Positions 1-53,500 of a DNA stretch of 64,000 bases are shown here, piece after piece; within the stretch, counting starts at the first letter, position 1, and every line of letters starts with the position of its first letter. A program made the translations under genes and the position numbers. The notes under the pieces were generated by a model, which did no database searches, was not told the DNA's origin, and saw nothing but the letters and a program-made list of their open reading frames with translations. This stretch comes from Hermatobates lingyangjiaoensis (lineage: Eukaryota; Arthropoda; Insecta; Hemiptera; Hermatobatidae). Location of the stretch: NCBI GenBank assembly GCA_026182355.1, contig JAPFBL010000068.1, positions 6,017,001 through 6,081,000 on the forward strand. The letters run 5' to 3'.

Positions 1-265
1 CTGTGTTAAAAGTTGATCTTGCAAGCCATTGCTCCATTTATATGTTTCTACCTAATGTTTAATGAGATGTTGGAATAGATTTCAAAATTTTGGTAAATGA
101 TACGTGCTTCAATATTTGTTGTTTTGGAAACAACTTAAACTTACAAATTAGTATTCTATTCAATGTAATTTTATGGGTGTATTTTTTCCACTGATTTTTA
201 TTATGGTTTTTATTAAAACTTCGAAGTGAGTGTATTTAATTCCTTATTAATTTTTGTTTCCGTAG

Positions 266-36567
<36,302 letters not shown>

Positions 36568-36630
36568 AAATAAACTACACTTTGTGGTATTAGTTTAATC
36601 ACGGAGTTAATATCGATTGATATTTTTCAG

Positions 36631-36636
36631 AATAAA
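36631..36636 (+). terminator. Candidate EPRS poly(A) signal
   Basis: AATAAA 64 nt after the stop. A second candidate is at 36934-36939. A third at 36569 is too close to the stop to be likely. Confidence 0.4.
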
Positions 36637-37922
36637 TATGTTTTTTCAGTTGGTAATAACTCGTTTTCAGTGATGGTTGCTTTTCCAATCTTACAGTATA
36701 ACTAAATACGACTCTCTTGTTCAGTTTGTCATGTATAAAAAGATACATTGTTTATGGTTTTAAATGCTTCTTTAATAATTTTATATCTTTAGAAGGACCA
36801 AGAATTTGATGTAATTTTGCAATTCTGAAAACAGAAGTATCTTATATCTGTAAAACATATCTTATATGTTTTAGCAGTTTACTAAAAAAAAGTAACATAG
36901 GTCATAGAAACCATTATCAACAATGAAAATTTTAATAAAATATTTATTTACACTAAGTTATCAATCATATTGTCATTCTGTTCACAAAATGCTCTGGGTC
37001 TTCTTTTTTTTCAAGCAGAAATAAATTTGCTTATTTCATCAATACTGATTTCTTGTCATGATCTTTTTTTGTTTATAATCTAACCCAGAACAGTGGGAAG
37101 AATTCATGAAAAAGAAAAATACTTGAATCACACCAAGAAAGTGAAATCGACAAAGTTAGTGTAAATAAGTTAATTAACTATTTTATTAAAATTCGTTTTC
37201 GAACTTTTATTAATTTTTTTGGGGGTCTGTGTTTTTTTTTAAATTGCGAGACTAGTATAAATAATATTTACTATACAATTCATATGATATTCTAATTTTG
37301 ATTTCAGTACCCAAAAGAGGAGATCCACAGTTTATTGTATATATTATTATACAATAATAATGTTTATTGTACAATACTTATGTTATTTACAATAATTGTG
37401 TTATAGCAACTTGTGTTACTGACGTTTTTTTTTTTTTTTTAAATGTATCATTTTTCCGGCCACCCTATATATCACCATAAGGAAAACTTTCTATGTGGTG
37501 GTAAAAATAAATATATGCACTTTTTCAGAACATTAAAATTTCTGTATTTCAAGTAACATTGAAACAAATACAAAGAAATATTTGGAATGTCCATTTATAA
37601 TGACTAGATCTATTACTTATGAAACAAAATGTGAAACAGATTTGTGGGCCTAGTGAAGTTGTAATTCAATTTACAGCAAGAGATACAAAATATACAATGG
37701 GTAAAACCTGACTACAAAATCAATCGTGCTTTTAACTGTAGTGCAGTGAACCTCGCATATAAAAGGGTCTGTTCATCAGAAAGCATCTTGTACTGACTTC
37801 AGAGTAACATGGCTTTTGAGATTCCATTGTCAGGTCTTAATGTATATCAAGAGATAAATGTAATTATTCTACAAATTTAACTAATGGAGATTCTTGGATT
37901 TTAATAGCCTTATATTCTAGTG

Positions 37923-38301
37923 CAGTGGTGCGCAAACTTTTTACGATCTAATTAACTTTCTTGAAACTAAAAATCACTGAACCAACATCAGCACTTTTGT
38001 CTATAGAGAAAAATTAGGTAAACAACTGAGAAAACAAAAATAGAGAGGAATTTTGGAGACGAATCTGGACTCTAAGAATCAATAATTAGTGGTAGATTTG
38101 GGTGCAATTTACTTTTCATAATAATACAAAGACTTACCTTTATTTGCCTAAGTTTAAATGTTAAAATGTAAATATACTTTTCTGATAAAGAAATTGATTA
38201 TAAAAATAAATAAAACTAAGTATTTATAATAAGAGCAAAATATGTTTTAAAAAAAATTGGATATCCTTAAATCTTTCAGCGAATAGGTTTGCGCACTACT
38301 G
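37923..38301. mobile_element. Non-autonomous hAT-like MITE, 379 bp
   Basis: Terminal inverted repeats CAGTGGTGCGCAAAC and GTTTGCGCACTACTG. The flanks TTCTAGTG and TCCTAGAG match at 6 of 8 positions, as expected for an aged 8-bp target duplication. CAGNG termini and 8-bp duplications are hAT traits. No transposase is encoded. Confidence 0.8.
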
Positions 38302-40055
38302 TCCTAGAGATGTGGATCTCACATTTCGCTTCCACTGTTCTATTAGTGTTCGGGGAGAGTGTACTCACAAATGTAACTGGAACAACATAAACTAAACATG
38401 CATGGTCGGGCTACATTAAGATTTAGTTATAGAGGCGAAATGTCAAGAGGGCATAACAAGGTCTACGTTATGGCCATACTTAGGTACCTTTGCAATATAT
38501 AACATAACAATAATTTTATAGCTTCATACTTATAAAATAACATTAAAGTATTATTTTTATTAAGGAAATATTTGTAGGAAGGTATTTATTTATGTAAAAA
38601 AGCAGAGCATTATTTCTTTAATACAATCGTAATCAGAGATTCCTTCGTGCTTTACAGTCAATTTCATATTATTATTTAAAAAAAATACTAATATGCAGTA
38701 GTCGCTATACAAGATGAATACACTTCCAATCTTATTAAGCTTTTGGTGCAAAATTTAAGGAAGTTAACAGATGTCTTGCCATAACTTATAAATAATTGAA
38801 AAAAAAAAAATCGTTAAGGTCTCAATGGAATTAATAACTGAAATACAATTTACTTAAGTTTTTTTTTTAAAGAAATAGAATCAGTTTTATTAATGGTAAT
38901 AATTTGAAATTCTTCAATTAAAATGAGCACGGTGACTATCTGCAAGAGGTGACCTGAGAGCTCTTCAAACCATCCTCAAAAACCGGAAAAAAACAGTCAC
39001 ATTACTCCATTAAAGAGAAACAATTACTAATACATGAAAGACAAAATACTAAATCAAGAAAAATCCACATTCATTCTTATTGCTTAAATTATAATGTAAT
39101 TTCAATTCAATAATTTTAACACTTTTTCTTCTTTTTGGAATGAGTTACATTTCTGAGTTTTACTAGATTTTGTGAACAATGCTTAGAGATTCAGATATTA
39201 TGATTCATTGTGGCTATTAGTTGATTGCAAATTAAAAATAAAATACTTAGCATATACTGAAAAAGCCGTAATACAGTCTTATAAAAGTACACACATTTTC
39301 AGAACACAATTAAATGTACACAAAATCGATGGACATGAGATAACATGTTATTTAAGCTGACATAAGATACATCCATCAAACAACAATTGAAATGTGTATT
39401 TTTTTTTAAATTTCAGTTTTATGTACAGGAAAATTAAGTAGGACATTGGTTAGTTATCACAAAATAATTAATGCGAAGTAAGGAGACAATATGGAAACAA
39501 CTGATTTAAGTATAGAACAGTTTCATATGTAAAAGCTAAGCATACTGTAATGGTAAAATTGTTCTATAATTATAACTAATATGAAGAAATATTTATGAAA
39601 AGAACTTTGGTAACCAAACGAAAATAGTTATTACATCAGGCACTACAATAGCACACATAATCGTGATTAACAAAATTATGAACAGATAACAAAGAGAAAT
39701 ACTCATGCAATGCACTTTAAGGGCATATACAGACTCTTAACTGTTATTTCGTACTCGAATGACATTTTACAATAAATAAGAATTGGTAAACGATATGTCT
39801 GGTCCCATATGGGGAAGAGGAAAGCACAGGCAACAGCAATTGACTAAATACTGTCATTCAATACACCAATCCATTATTAGTTGGCAACATTAGAAAATGA
39901 ATATAATCTTTGGCTTGTAGTCTACATTGGTTGTTTGCTGACTAGAAGAAGTTCGATAGGACGGTGGGCGAGGACTTGCTCACTAAAGGTGCTGGCTTAT
40001 TAAGGCATGATGATATATGGAATAATTAGAGAAGCGTCGTTAGCTTTCTCAAGGT

Positions 40056-45679
<5,624 letters not shown>

Positions 45680-46113
45680 TATATACAATCATTAATATAA
45701 ATTATACTCTCATAAATGACTTAAAACCACAATTCATAAGTTGAACAACCGGCATAAAACCTCCATTAGTATAGAGTCAAGGTTCATTTTTACAAATATG
45801 AATATATTTCATAAAAAAGGATTTTTTTAATTTTCTCCCTAAAATTTTTGTTTATATTATTTGATTGGTTTAAAAAAAATTAGACTGATATATTTAAACA
45901 ATTTGTTGCAAAAGTATATAACTTAATCTTGGGGACATCAATCGATTGAACACACATGGTAGCATTGCGCTTTCTTGAAAGAGTTGTTATGGATTGCTTT
46001 GCCTTGTTAGTTATGTTTTAGATATGAACTTTATGAAAGTAATTCGAGTTTTCTGGTTTTTCTAAAGTGACTTTTTATCCGAAATACTTTGTACCTAATC
46101 AAGGCTAAACAGG
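45680..46113. promoter_or_regulatory. Shared divergent promoter region of RAB4 and SREK1
   Basis: 434 bp separate the two start codons, which point away from each other, so both 5' untranslated regions and core promoters must lie here or overlap, unless untranslated exons are further off. No TATA box can be told apart from the AT-rich background. Confidence 0.6.
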
Positions 46114-47568
46114 ATGACTGCTCAGAACGAATCTAGTATTGCGCCTACAACAAAAGTTGTACAAGTAACTAACATAGCTCCTCAAGCTACGAAAGATCAA
46201 ATGCAAACTTTGTTTGGATTTCTGGGAAAAGTAGAAGACATCAGGCTATATCCAACCATTCGTGATGTTACTGTTCCAGTTCAATCAAGAATTTGTTATG
46301 TGAAATTTTTTGATCCTTCTTGTGTTGGCGTTGCCCAACACATGACAAATACGGTATTTATCGACCGTGCTCTCATTGTTACACCCTTTCAGTCTTCAAC
46401 TAATGAAATACCTGATGAATACAGAGCATTAGAAATTGCAGCACAGGCTAATATAGTACCTGGCCTATATGGCAATAATTCCAAACTTCCTCCTCATGTG
46501 ACAAATCAAATAGAAGGTGTTGCGCCAAACCAGGTAATTACTACTCATGACCCTATGTTAATATCTAATGGATTGCCTCCATACCCTCCTTTACCCATTA
46601 ATTATGATTCAGTAAAAATTGAAGAAATTAGACGAACTCTCTTCGTATCAAACTTAGATGAATCTTTAAGTGCCCAGCAGTTAATAGATTTCTTTGGTCA
46701 GGCTGGTGATGTTAAGTATATCAGGTTCTGTCAAAGAGATAGTGAAGAGACTGACAAGTTTTCACTAATAGAATTTTCGGAACAGAGTAGCATTATACCT
46801 GCATTAAAAATGAATGGACAGGAATTAAACGGAAAAGCTATCCAAGTTTGTCATTCCACTGTCAGTATTGAAAAGCCTCAAGCTAAAAGTGATGATGATG
46901 CTCGAAGGGAAATTGAGGAAGCTATGACAAGAGTTAGGGAAGCACAAAATTTAATTTCAGCTGCGATTGACCCAGTCATTAGTGTTCTTTCAAAAGACAA
47001 AAAGCGAGGTAGGAGTAGGTCTAGATCTAGAAGACGCTCTAGATCGAGATCTAGAGGAAGAAGGAGAAGGTCTAGATCACACAGACGAAGATCAAGATCA
47101 CGTAAAAGATCAAGGTCCAGGTCACGAAGGAGGTCTCGATCAAGATCTAGAAGGAGATCTCGCTCTAGGGACCGAAGAAAGTCAAGAGAAAGACGTCGTT
47201 CCAGATCACGGTCTAGGAGTAGAGGACGTAGGAAGTCTCGGTCACGTTCAAGGAAACGAGATAAGTCAGCAGAAAGATCCAAATCAAAAAAAAGTGAGAA
47301 AAAGAAAGAAGAAAAATCTAAGGGTTCTGATGAAACAGACGGTGATAAAAAAAACGACTATTCGAGACGTAGTAAATCACCTGACAAAAAGTCAAGGGAC
47401 AGTCGCTCTACAAGTAGGCGCAGGACTCCTAAAAAATCAGAGAGGTCCAGACGATCAAGGTCGAAAAGACGATCTAGGTCTAGAAGAAAATCTCCCAGAA
47501 GGAGTCCAACGAAGAGGAGACGAAGGTCTGTCAGTAGAAGTACCTCGAAGTCTCCTCGTTCCTCCTGA
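46114..47568 (+). CDS. SREK1: SREK1-like SR-family splicing regulator, intronless
   Basis: 484 residues in one exon. An in-frame TAA at 46096-46098 precedes the ATG. RRM1 (about 14-92) reads VVQVTNIAPQATKDQMQTLF, then SRICYVKFFDPS and TNTVFIDRALIVTPF. RRM2 (about 172-250) reads IRRTLFVSNLDESLSAQQLI, then FSLIEFSEQ. EIEEAMTRVREAQNLISAAI (266-285) is the conserved SREK1 helix. The tail (about 298-484) is RS-rich with a KKEEKSK interruption. Two RRMs with TNTVFIDRALIV and the REAQxLISAAI helix identify SREK1 (SRrp86), a nuclear modulator of alternative splicing. Vertebrate genes are multi-exonic, so the single exon is notable, but the frame is intact. Other long frames in the RS region are shadows of the repeated arginine and serine codons. 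Confidence 0.93.
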   Translation: MTAQNESSIAPTTKVVQVTNIAPQATKDQMQTLFGFLGKVEDIRLYPTIRDVTVPVQSRICYVKFFDPSCVGVAQHMTNTVFIDRALIVTPFQSSTNEIPDEYRALEIAAQANIVPGLYGNNSKLPPHVTNQIEGVAPNQVITTHDPMLISNGLPPYPPLPINYDSVKIEEIRRTLFVSNLDESLSAQQLIDFFGQAGDVKYIRFCQRDSEETDKFSLIEFSEQSSIIPALKMNGQELNGKAIQVCHSTVSIEKPQAKSDDDARREIEEAMTRVREAQNLISAAIDPVISVLSKDKKRGRSRSRSRRRSRSRSRGRRRRSRSHRRRSRSRKRSRSRSRRRSRSRSRRRSRSRDRRKSRERRRSRSRSRSRGRRKSRSRSRKRDKSAERSKSKKSEKKKEEKSKGSDETDGDKKNDYSRRSKSPDKKSRDSRSTSRRRTPKKSERSRRSRSKRRSRSRRKSPRRSPTKRRRRSVSRSTSKSPRSS

Positions 47569-50500
47569 TCATAACTGGAATATTTACATGAACCTTTCTG
47601 CTTCGATGCTCTTTTTCTTCATGGATTCATTTTTCTCCTCTTTTTTATATGGTTGTATTTTTTGTTGACCAATCTGTCTTGAAGTGTAAATTTTAAATAC
47701 CTTCTTTAAACAAGGTAGTTTATTTTAATTTCTTCATTTTAAGAATAACCTTATCACTATGTTCACATTATAGTAAAATAATACATTTTTACTATTGTTG
47801 GTTACTTGATTCTTTAAGTGGCATTTGATGATTGAAATATGTGACTGCCTATGCATGGTATATATTCTTCTTCTAATTTAAATTTTCAATTGTATGTCAT
47901 GTTGTGAATGATTATACATTGAATCGGTTATTCCTTAATTAAAATAAAAGTAATGTCTTCACCCAAAGTAATAAGCTGTAATATTTTCTAGGATTTTTTT
48001 TATTTTTTGTTCGAATTATTCTAAATTCATTTGAAGTTATAATTAATTATATTGTCTTATTAAAATTGGAGGAATAAATTAATGGTTTTAAAAATTAAGA
48101 ATGTTGTATGAATATTAAATCAACTTAATGTCTTTTCTGTATAACTTTCGTTGGTTATTTATTTCTGTACCCTACAGTAATCTTAAGCATAGTGTAATTG
48201 AGTTTCACACACTTTTTAATGTTAAGTGATTCCAACATTGATGTATACATGGCATTACATATGAGGAAATTGGAAATGAATGGATCAAGTAATGATAATT
48301 ATTGATTATTTATAGTTTACAATTTTATACAGCTATTTAAATTGATAAGTTTGATATATTAGGATTTAAAATTGTCTTAAAAAAAGTTTTGGTCATAGAT
48401 TGACATGTGTTAAAAATTTATTACACACAATCACTTCTTTATGAATGTAAGTAACTCTATAAAAACAGCTTTTCTTTCCTAAAATAAACATATTGAATCA
48501 ATTGGCTTATTTATTCCGAATACTTTCCCATTAATAGCAGTGTTTCTATATAAATTGCAAAGTTCATTGTTATTGTTTTCAAATATTCTTCTTCTTTAAA
48601 AAGGAATGAGTTAATTTATTTAATTTATGCCAGTACATTTCTAATACAGTTCTAATGAAGGGTTGAAAGCATATGTGATGAGTAGCTAATCTTTTAAGTT
48701 GATTTTATTTCTGCCATAACTTTACAGGTTTCTTAAAAATATTGCAATCAACGCAATTTACTCTGACATCTACAAAACAACATATCCACGTAAAAACTGT
48801 GGGCAAGTCAATAATTACTTAATGTCTTATTGTGGAATTTTACCAGCCTTTTGTGGATGTCATTTGATCACCCCTTCCTTTCAGAAAGGGATTGCTCCCA
48901 AAACAACTCTGGTCGTGATGTTCTCAAATTATTTTCTTCTTTGGCATCCACCAAAACAACGTAAAAGAGTTAATATCAGACAACTGGATGCATATGTGCA
49001 AGAAGACTTTTTCGGTTTTTTCAATGCTTCATATTTCAATCTTCTGAACCTTAATAAAAGATCAGGTATTTTTCCAATCAAATTTAGTCCACATTAGAAG
49101 CACTGATTAAAAGATTGAGAAATCTTCTTTCTTTCTTGGGCATGAAATACAGGTCTAGAACTTGTGAAAGAGGATGTTATATCTTTTTACCTAAATAAGA
49201 AAATAAATTGGTAGTACTTAATGTGTGTTCTTTCTTAATAATTAGATGCCAAAAATGTATTACTTGTATATAATGTTACGCGTATTACATTTATAGGCCC
49301 AATGTGTAAATTATGGAGCATTTTTGATTAAAAGTAATTATAAATAACTTATTGATGTTATATCTTTAGGCAACTTGACAGATATATTTGTCGTTCAGTA
49401 AATGTAAAATTGTTAATGTATTTATTGTCAATAAATCAAAACCTTCTTTTGTTCTCATATTGTAGTATTTTTTTAATGATGAATTGCATATATAACTTTC
49501 AGGTTCAATAAAACATTCTAGAGCTCGTACGTTGTAAACTAAAATGAAATCGTTATGCAAGATGAAAAATTTACGTTCAAATCATTAGTGCTTTAAAAAT
49601 TATATTAAAAGCATTTACTCTGCATCAAAAGAGGTCTCTCATTTAATTATACGTACAAAATCAAAGCGATTATATTAAATTAAAAACTTTGAATTTATTT
49701 ATGAACTATCTATCAGGAGTAAACACTTGACTAGCTAGTTATTCAATCGCAAATCATGGAAATAAAATCAGTGATAACTGAAGTGAGAAAGATAAATATT
49801 TGAGGACCAAAAAACCTTTTTAGTGATGTGGAATAAGCACACAATTTTAGTCTTGATACTGAAGAGAATCAAAAAAAGGTAAAGTATTAAATAGAAAAAA
49901 TGTCCACATTTTGTGTATAATGAGAATTCCTTCAATTAGAAAGTGTTCTTAATCATTCAGTAGTGTCATGATACCTTGGACAATGACTTAAAAGAAAACT
50001 GTAAGTCGACAAAAACTGCATCAAAAAGTAATGAGTAAAGTAATTAATAATTGGAATAATGTGTAATTATAAATCATTTTAAAATTAAATGTGTAAAATA
50101 CAATTATTTAATAAATAAATGGAATGAATAGATGAGCTAGAAAGAGACGAAGGAACTGAACAAAATGAGACAGTGCTAATGTCCAAGTAGACGATGCACT
50201 TATCAACCCAAATAAAAAAAAAAAGAGACGAAATTTTGTCCCAAAAAATATAACGACATTACTAGGCTAAAGATATAGTATTTAACCATTGTAAAAGATG
50301 GTAAAATCCCAGACCTTACTGGAATCTACTGTCTCTTTCGTTTTAGTTACCAAGAGTGATTGAAATAATTTCAAGTTTATAATAATTAAGAATTACTTAT
50401 AATCAAATATGAATAATAATAAAATAAATTGTTAACAATTAGGTTAACGGAAATTTATTTCCAAAATCAATTATTCGATTTGTTATGAGTATTGTATTCA

Positions 50501-53500
50501 GTATCTTCAATAATATTTAAACATCAATTCAGGAGGCCTATAACGTCAAAATCTTGAAATAAATCCTGTTCATGATTGTTCTACTTACTGTTTAGTGAAA
50601 AGTTATTTAAAAAACAGTTATCTAATGCTTTTTTTACAAATGAGTAAAATTCGCTCTGTATCTGTATACAGCATCCAGTTCATTAAGAAAGAACACATTT
50701 TAAATGCTAACAATTTATTAGTTAGGTAATATATTTCCTTATTTAGATAAAAAATATAACATCCTTCTAGTTTTTAAAATTTACCCATTATTTTTATTAC
50801 CGTCTCTTCATAACAATATTCTCGAAACGTAATTTTAATGTCTAAACGCAATTTTGTTAAGTACTAATTAACTTGATTCAAATTTTATCCAAGAGTTATT
50901 AAAACTACCTGATAATTTTAGTATCAACTAGACCTAGAATATAAATTGGTAAAAGCAGAACTATTCTTTGAACAGTCCAGAAGATTAATATTTTTACTTT
51001 CATTTACCTTTTATATAAATATATAACTATGAAAGTATTTCATTCTAGTCAACATTTTGATATCACGTTTAAAATCTAAATAATCTAAATTAGTCTCTCT
51101 CTTTTACTTTATCAGTTGTATGTGAACAGGATATCTCAAAAACTAAGGGGTACTATAGCAAACAAATTTCATATTTGATACTTCTCAGACTTCAGATGGA
51201 ACGCAAACCAAGTTCGTACTTTTTAAGAGGATGCTTTATATGAGAGAAATTAATTCTTTACCTCTTGATGGAAATCTGTTCACATAATTTTTATTAAAAT
51301 TACTGTGGTTGTAGTTTTTTAGTTGACATTTGATATTTATAGGGTACAAATGGCGTCGAAATGGCCTTTTCAATTAAAAATGTAGAAAACTCTTTTTGAA
51401 TGTTAAATTAACTTGTAAAATACTTTGATTAAATTGATATGGATATTACTAAAATAATTAGTAAAATATAGGTAAATATTAAATTTGAACGAATTGATTT
51501 AGTTGATAGACAGAAATCTGAGTTCTACTGTGATAAATAATAAGCGACCAGAGTAATGCTACGTCTATTTTTCCATCAAAGAATTTGGTTTAAAAGTGGA
51601 AAGCTTTACTCGGATGTAGCCACAGCCTAGCTATGAACGCTTGATTTTAAAATTCCTTTTAGTCAAATTTACAATTTTTAAATTATATATGTAAATTAAA
51701 TTATAAAGAAATATTTATTATATTGATAGTTATTAATTTGGAGAATGTGATGCATAAACTTAATGTTTGTACCATTACGCTTTTCTCTGTATATCTGTGA
51801 GTATGGTAGCATTGATTATTTAGAATTTCGAGTACATTATCCTTCACTGGTACGAGGACAGCCTTTACTGGTCACAATTTAAGTTTGGTGGATCTTAAAC
51901 TAATTATTCTTTGCGTTACCATTGTGTTGATTTATTCAATAGTTGCTGTCTTAATGCATTTATATATTAGTGCTTATCCAATGGATGAATGAATGGATGA
52001 TGAATGAAAGAAGTGTTATCAAATGCTACTTAACCCAAGAAGCAGGTCAGAGTAATTTTTTTAAAACCTTAAGATTTTTCTATTATAAGTAATAATTATT
52101 TTATTAATCTTGACGCTATACTGTGATTACAATCTACAATTACCAACAGTTTCAATCAGTCCTCTAACTTCTATTATTAAATAATTTAATTACATTTAAA
52201 AAGGAAATATACACCAAATTTCTGGTATATTAATCTTCATGTAATAAAAAATGTAAGTGTTGGTACTATTTTTTGCAGAAATAGGTTTACTATTAAAAAT
52301 ATGTTGAGAGTGGTATATCCTCAGAGAGTAAGATTGATTGAAATTGAATTACTATAATAACTGTTGTGTTACTTATTTCTGTTTATTGGTTAATTATTTC
52401 GTGAAGTTCTTATAGACAATTCACTGTAGTTGTATGTATGAGAAAAGTTGTTACAGGCCACTAAAGTTCTGTGATATGTTGAATTATGAGTTGTTCAAAC
52501 GACAACTGTTTTTGTAGACTAAGCAATTTATAACAAAATGGATTCGATTTTTATCATTATGTAAGTAACGAACATTATTATTTGTTAACGTTGAAAACTT
52601 GATTTCTAATTCACAATGCAAAATCCTCTACAAAGTATATTATTACATTTAGATACAATATTCAGTGGCAGATTTAACTTTATTTTGGTGATATTTACCA
52701 ACATTTGAAATTATCATATTCATGTATGGCTGTATGAATCAGTAGTTCCAAAAATTGGTGTATCCCCTATTTCTTGACCAATTTTTAAACAGTGCCTAAT
52801 GTGTGTTAAAACTTAAAAGTCTTGTTTAACAAGGTTATAAAGTTATAAAATTATTAAAATGATCAAATTCAACTGTGAATAATAAATGGGATAGTTGAGA
52901 CTGGTAATTACTAAACAGATTTTTAAATTTCCGTTTTTCGTGTTTTTATTTCGTACTCTTCATTCAAAAAGAGACATTCCAGTTATATTGTTTTCAAAAA
53001 TGAATTTATTTTAATCTTTTAATATGGTTCTTACCATACGATGTGAAAACAGCTCTTAATAAATTCTTCTCCTGTATCTAATTTAGAGGAGTACTAAAAT
53101 TAAATTGATCCTAAATCTATGAATAGTTCAGAATAATCTACTAGGACTAAGTGTTATATCATATCATAAAGTATTATAAAGGGAAACGTAATTTTTGATA
53201 GGTCCTTTGAAACAATTAGAGTAAATAAATGTATATTGTCTAAGTAAGGTTATTTTGTATATCTGTTGCAAATGATTGTGCAAACATTTGTAAATAAGTG
53301 CAATGAACTAATTTTCTTGCAAATTTTGAATGCATAATTATCGCAATATTTTTTTTATAAATATATCTTAATTTCACTTTTTACAAAGTGATCATTTGGC
53401 AATTAGTTATTAGTTTTTTTACTTCACTTAACCATTACCTAATGAATGTTTCTACTTTTATTGAAAGTGTTCTTCCTTTTTGTGCTCAAGTAGATTTGTT

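Larger units (their letters stand above)
36568..40055. other. Convergent intergenic region between EPRS and RAB4
   Basis: 3.5 kb containing the 3' untranslated regions of both genes, a hAT-like MITE (37923-38301) and long T and A runs. No open frame with recognisable content. Confidence 0.75.

Noticed and set aside
46878..47282. 134-codon antisense frame rich in Leu, Asp and Arg
   Set aside because: It is the mirror of the RS-repeat codons, a low-complexity shadow.
46967..47668. 233-codon open frame overlapping SREK1 in another frame
   Set aside because: It runs through the RS repeat, where Arg/Ser codons leave other frames open; it begins inside the conserved region and shows no domain.
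48822..49097. 91-codon frame downstream of SREK1
   Set aside because: No recognisable domain, no splice context, and probably 3' untranslated or intergenic sequence.
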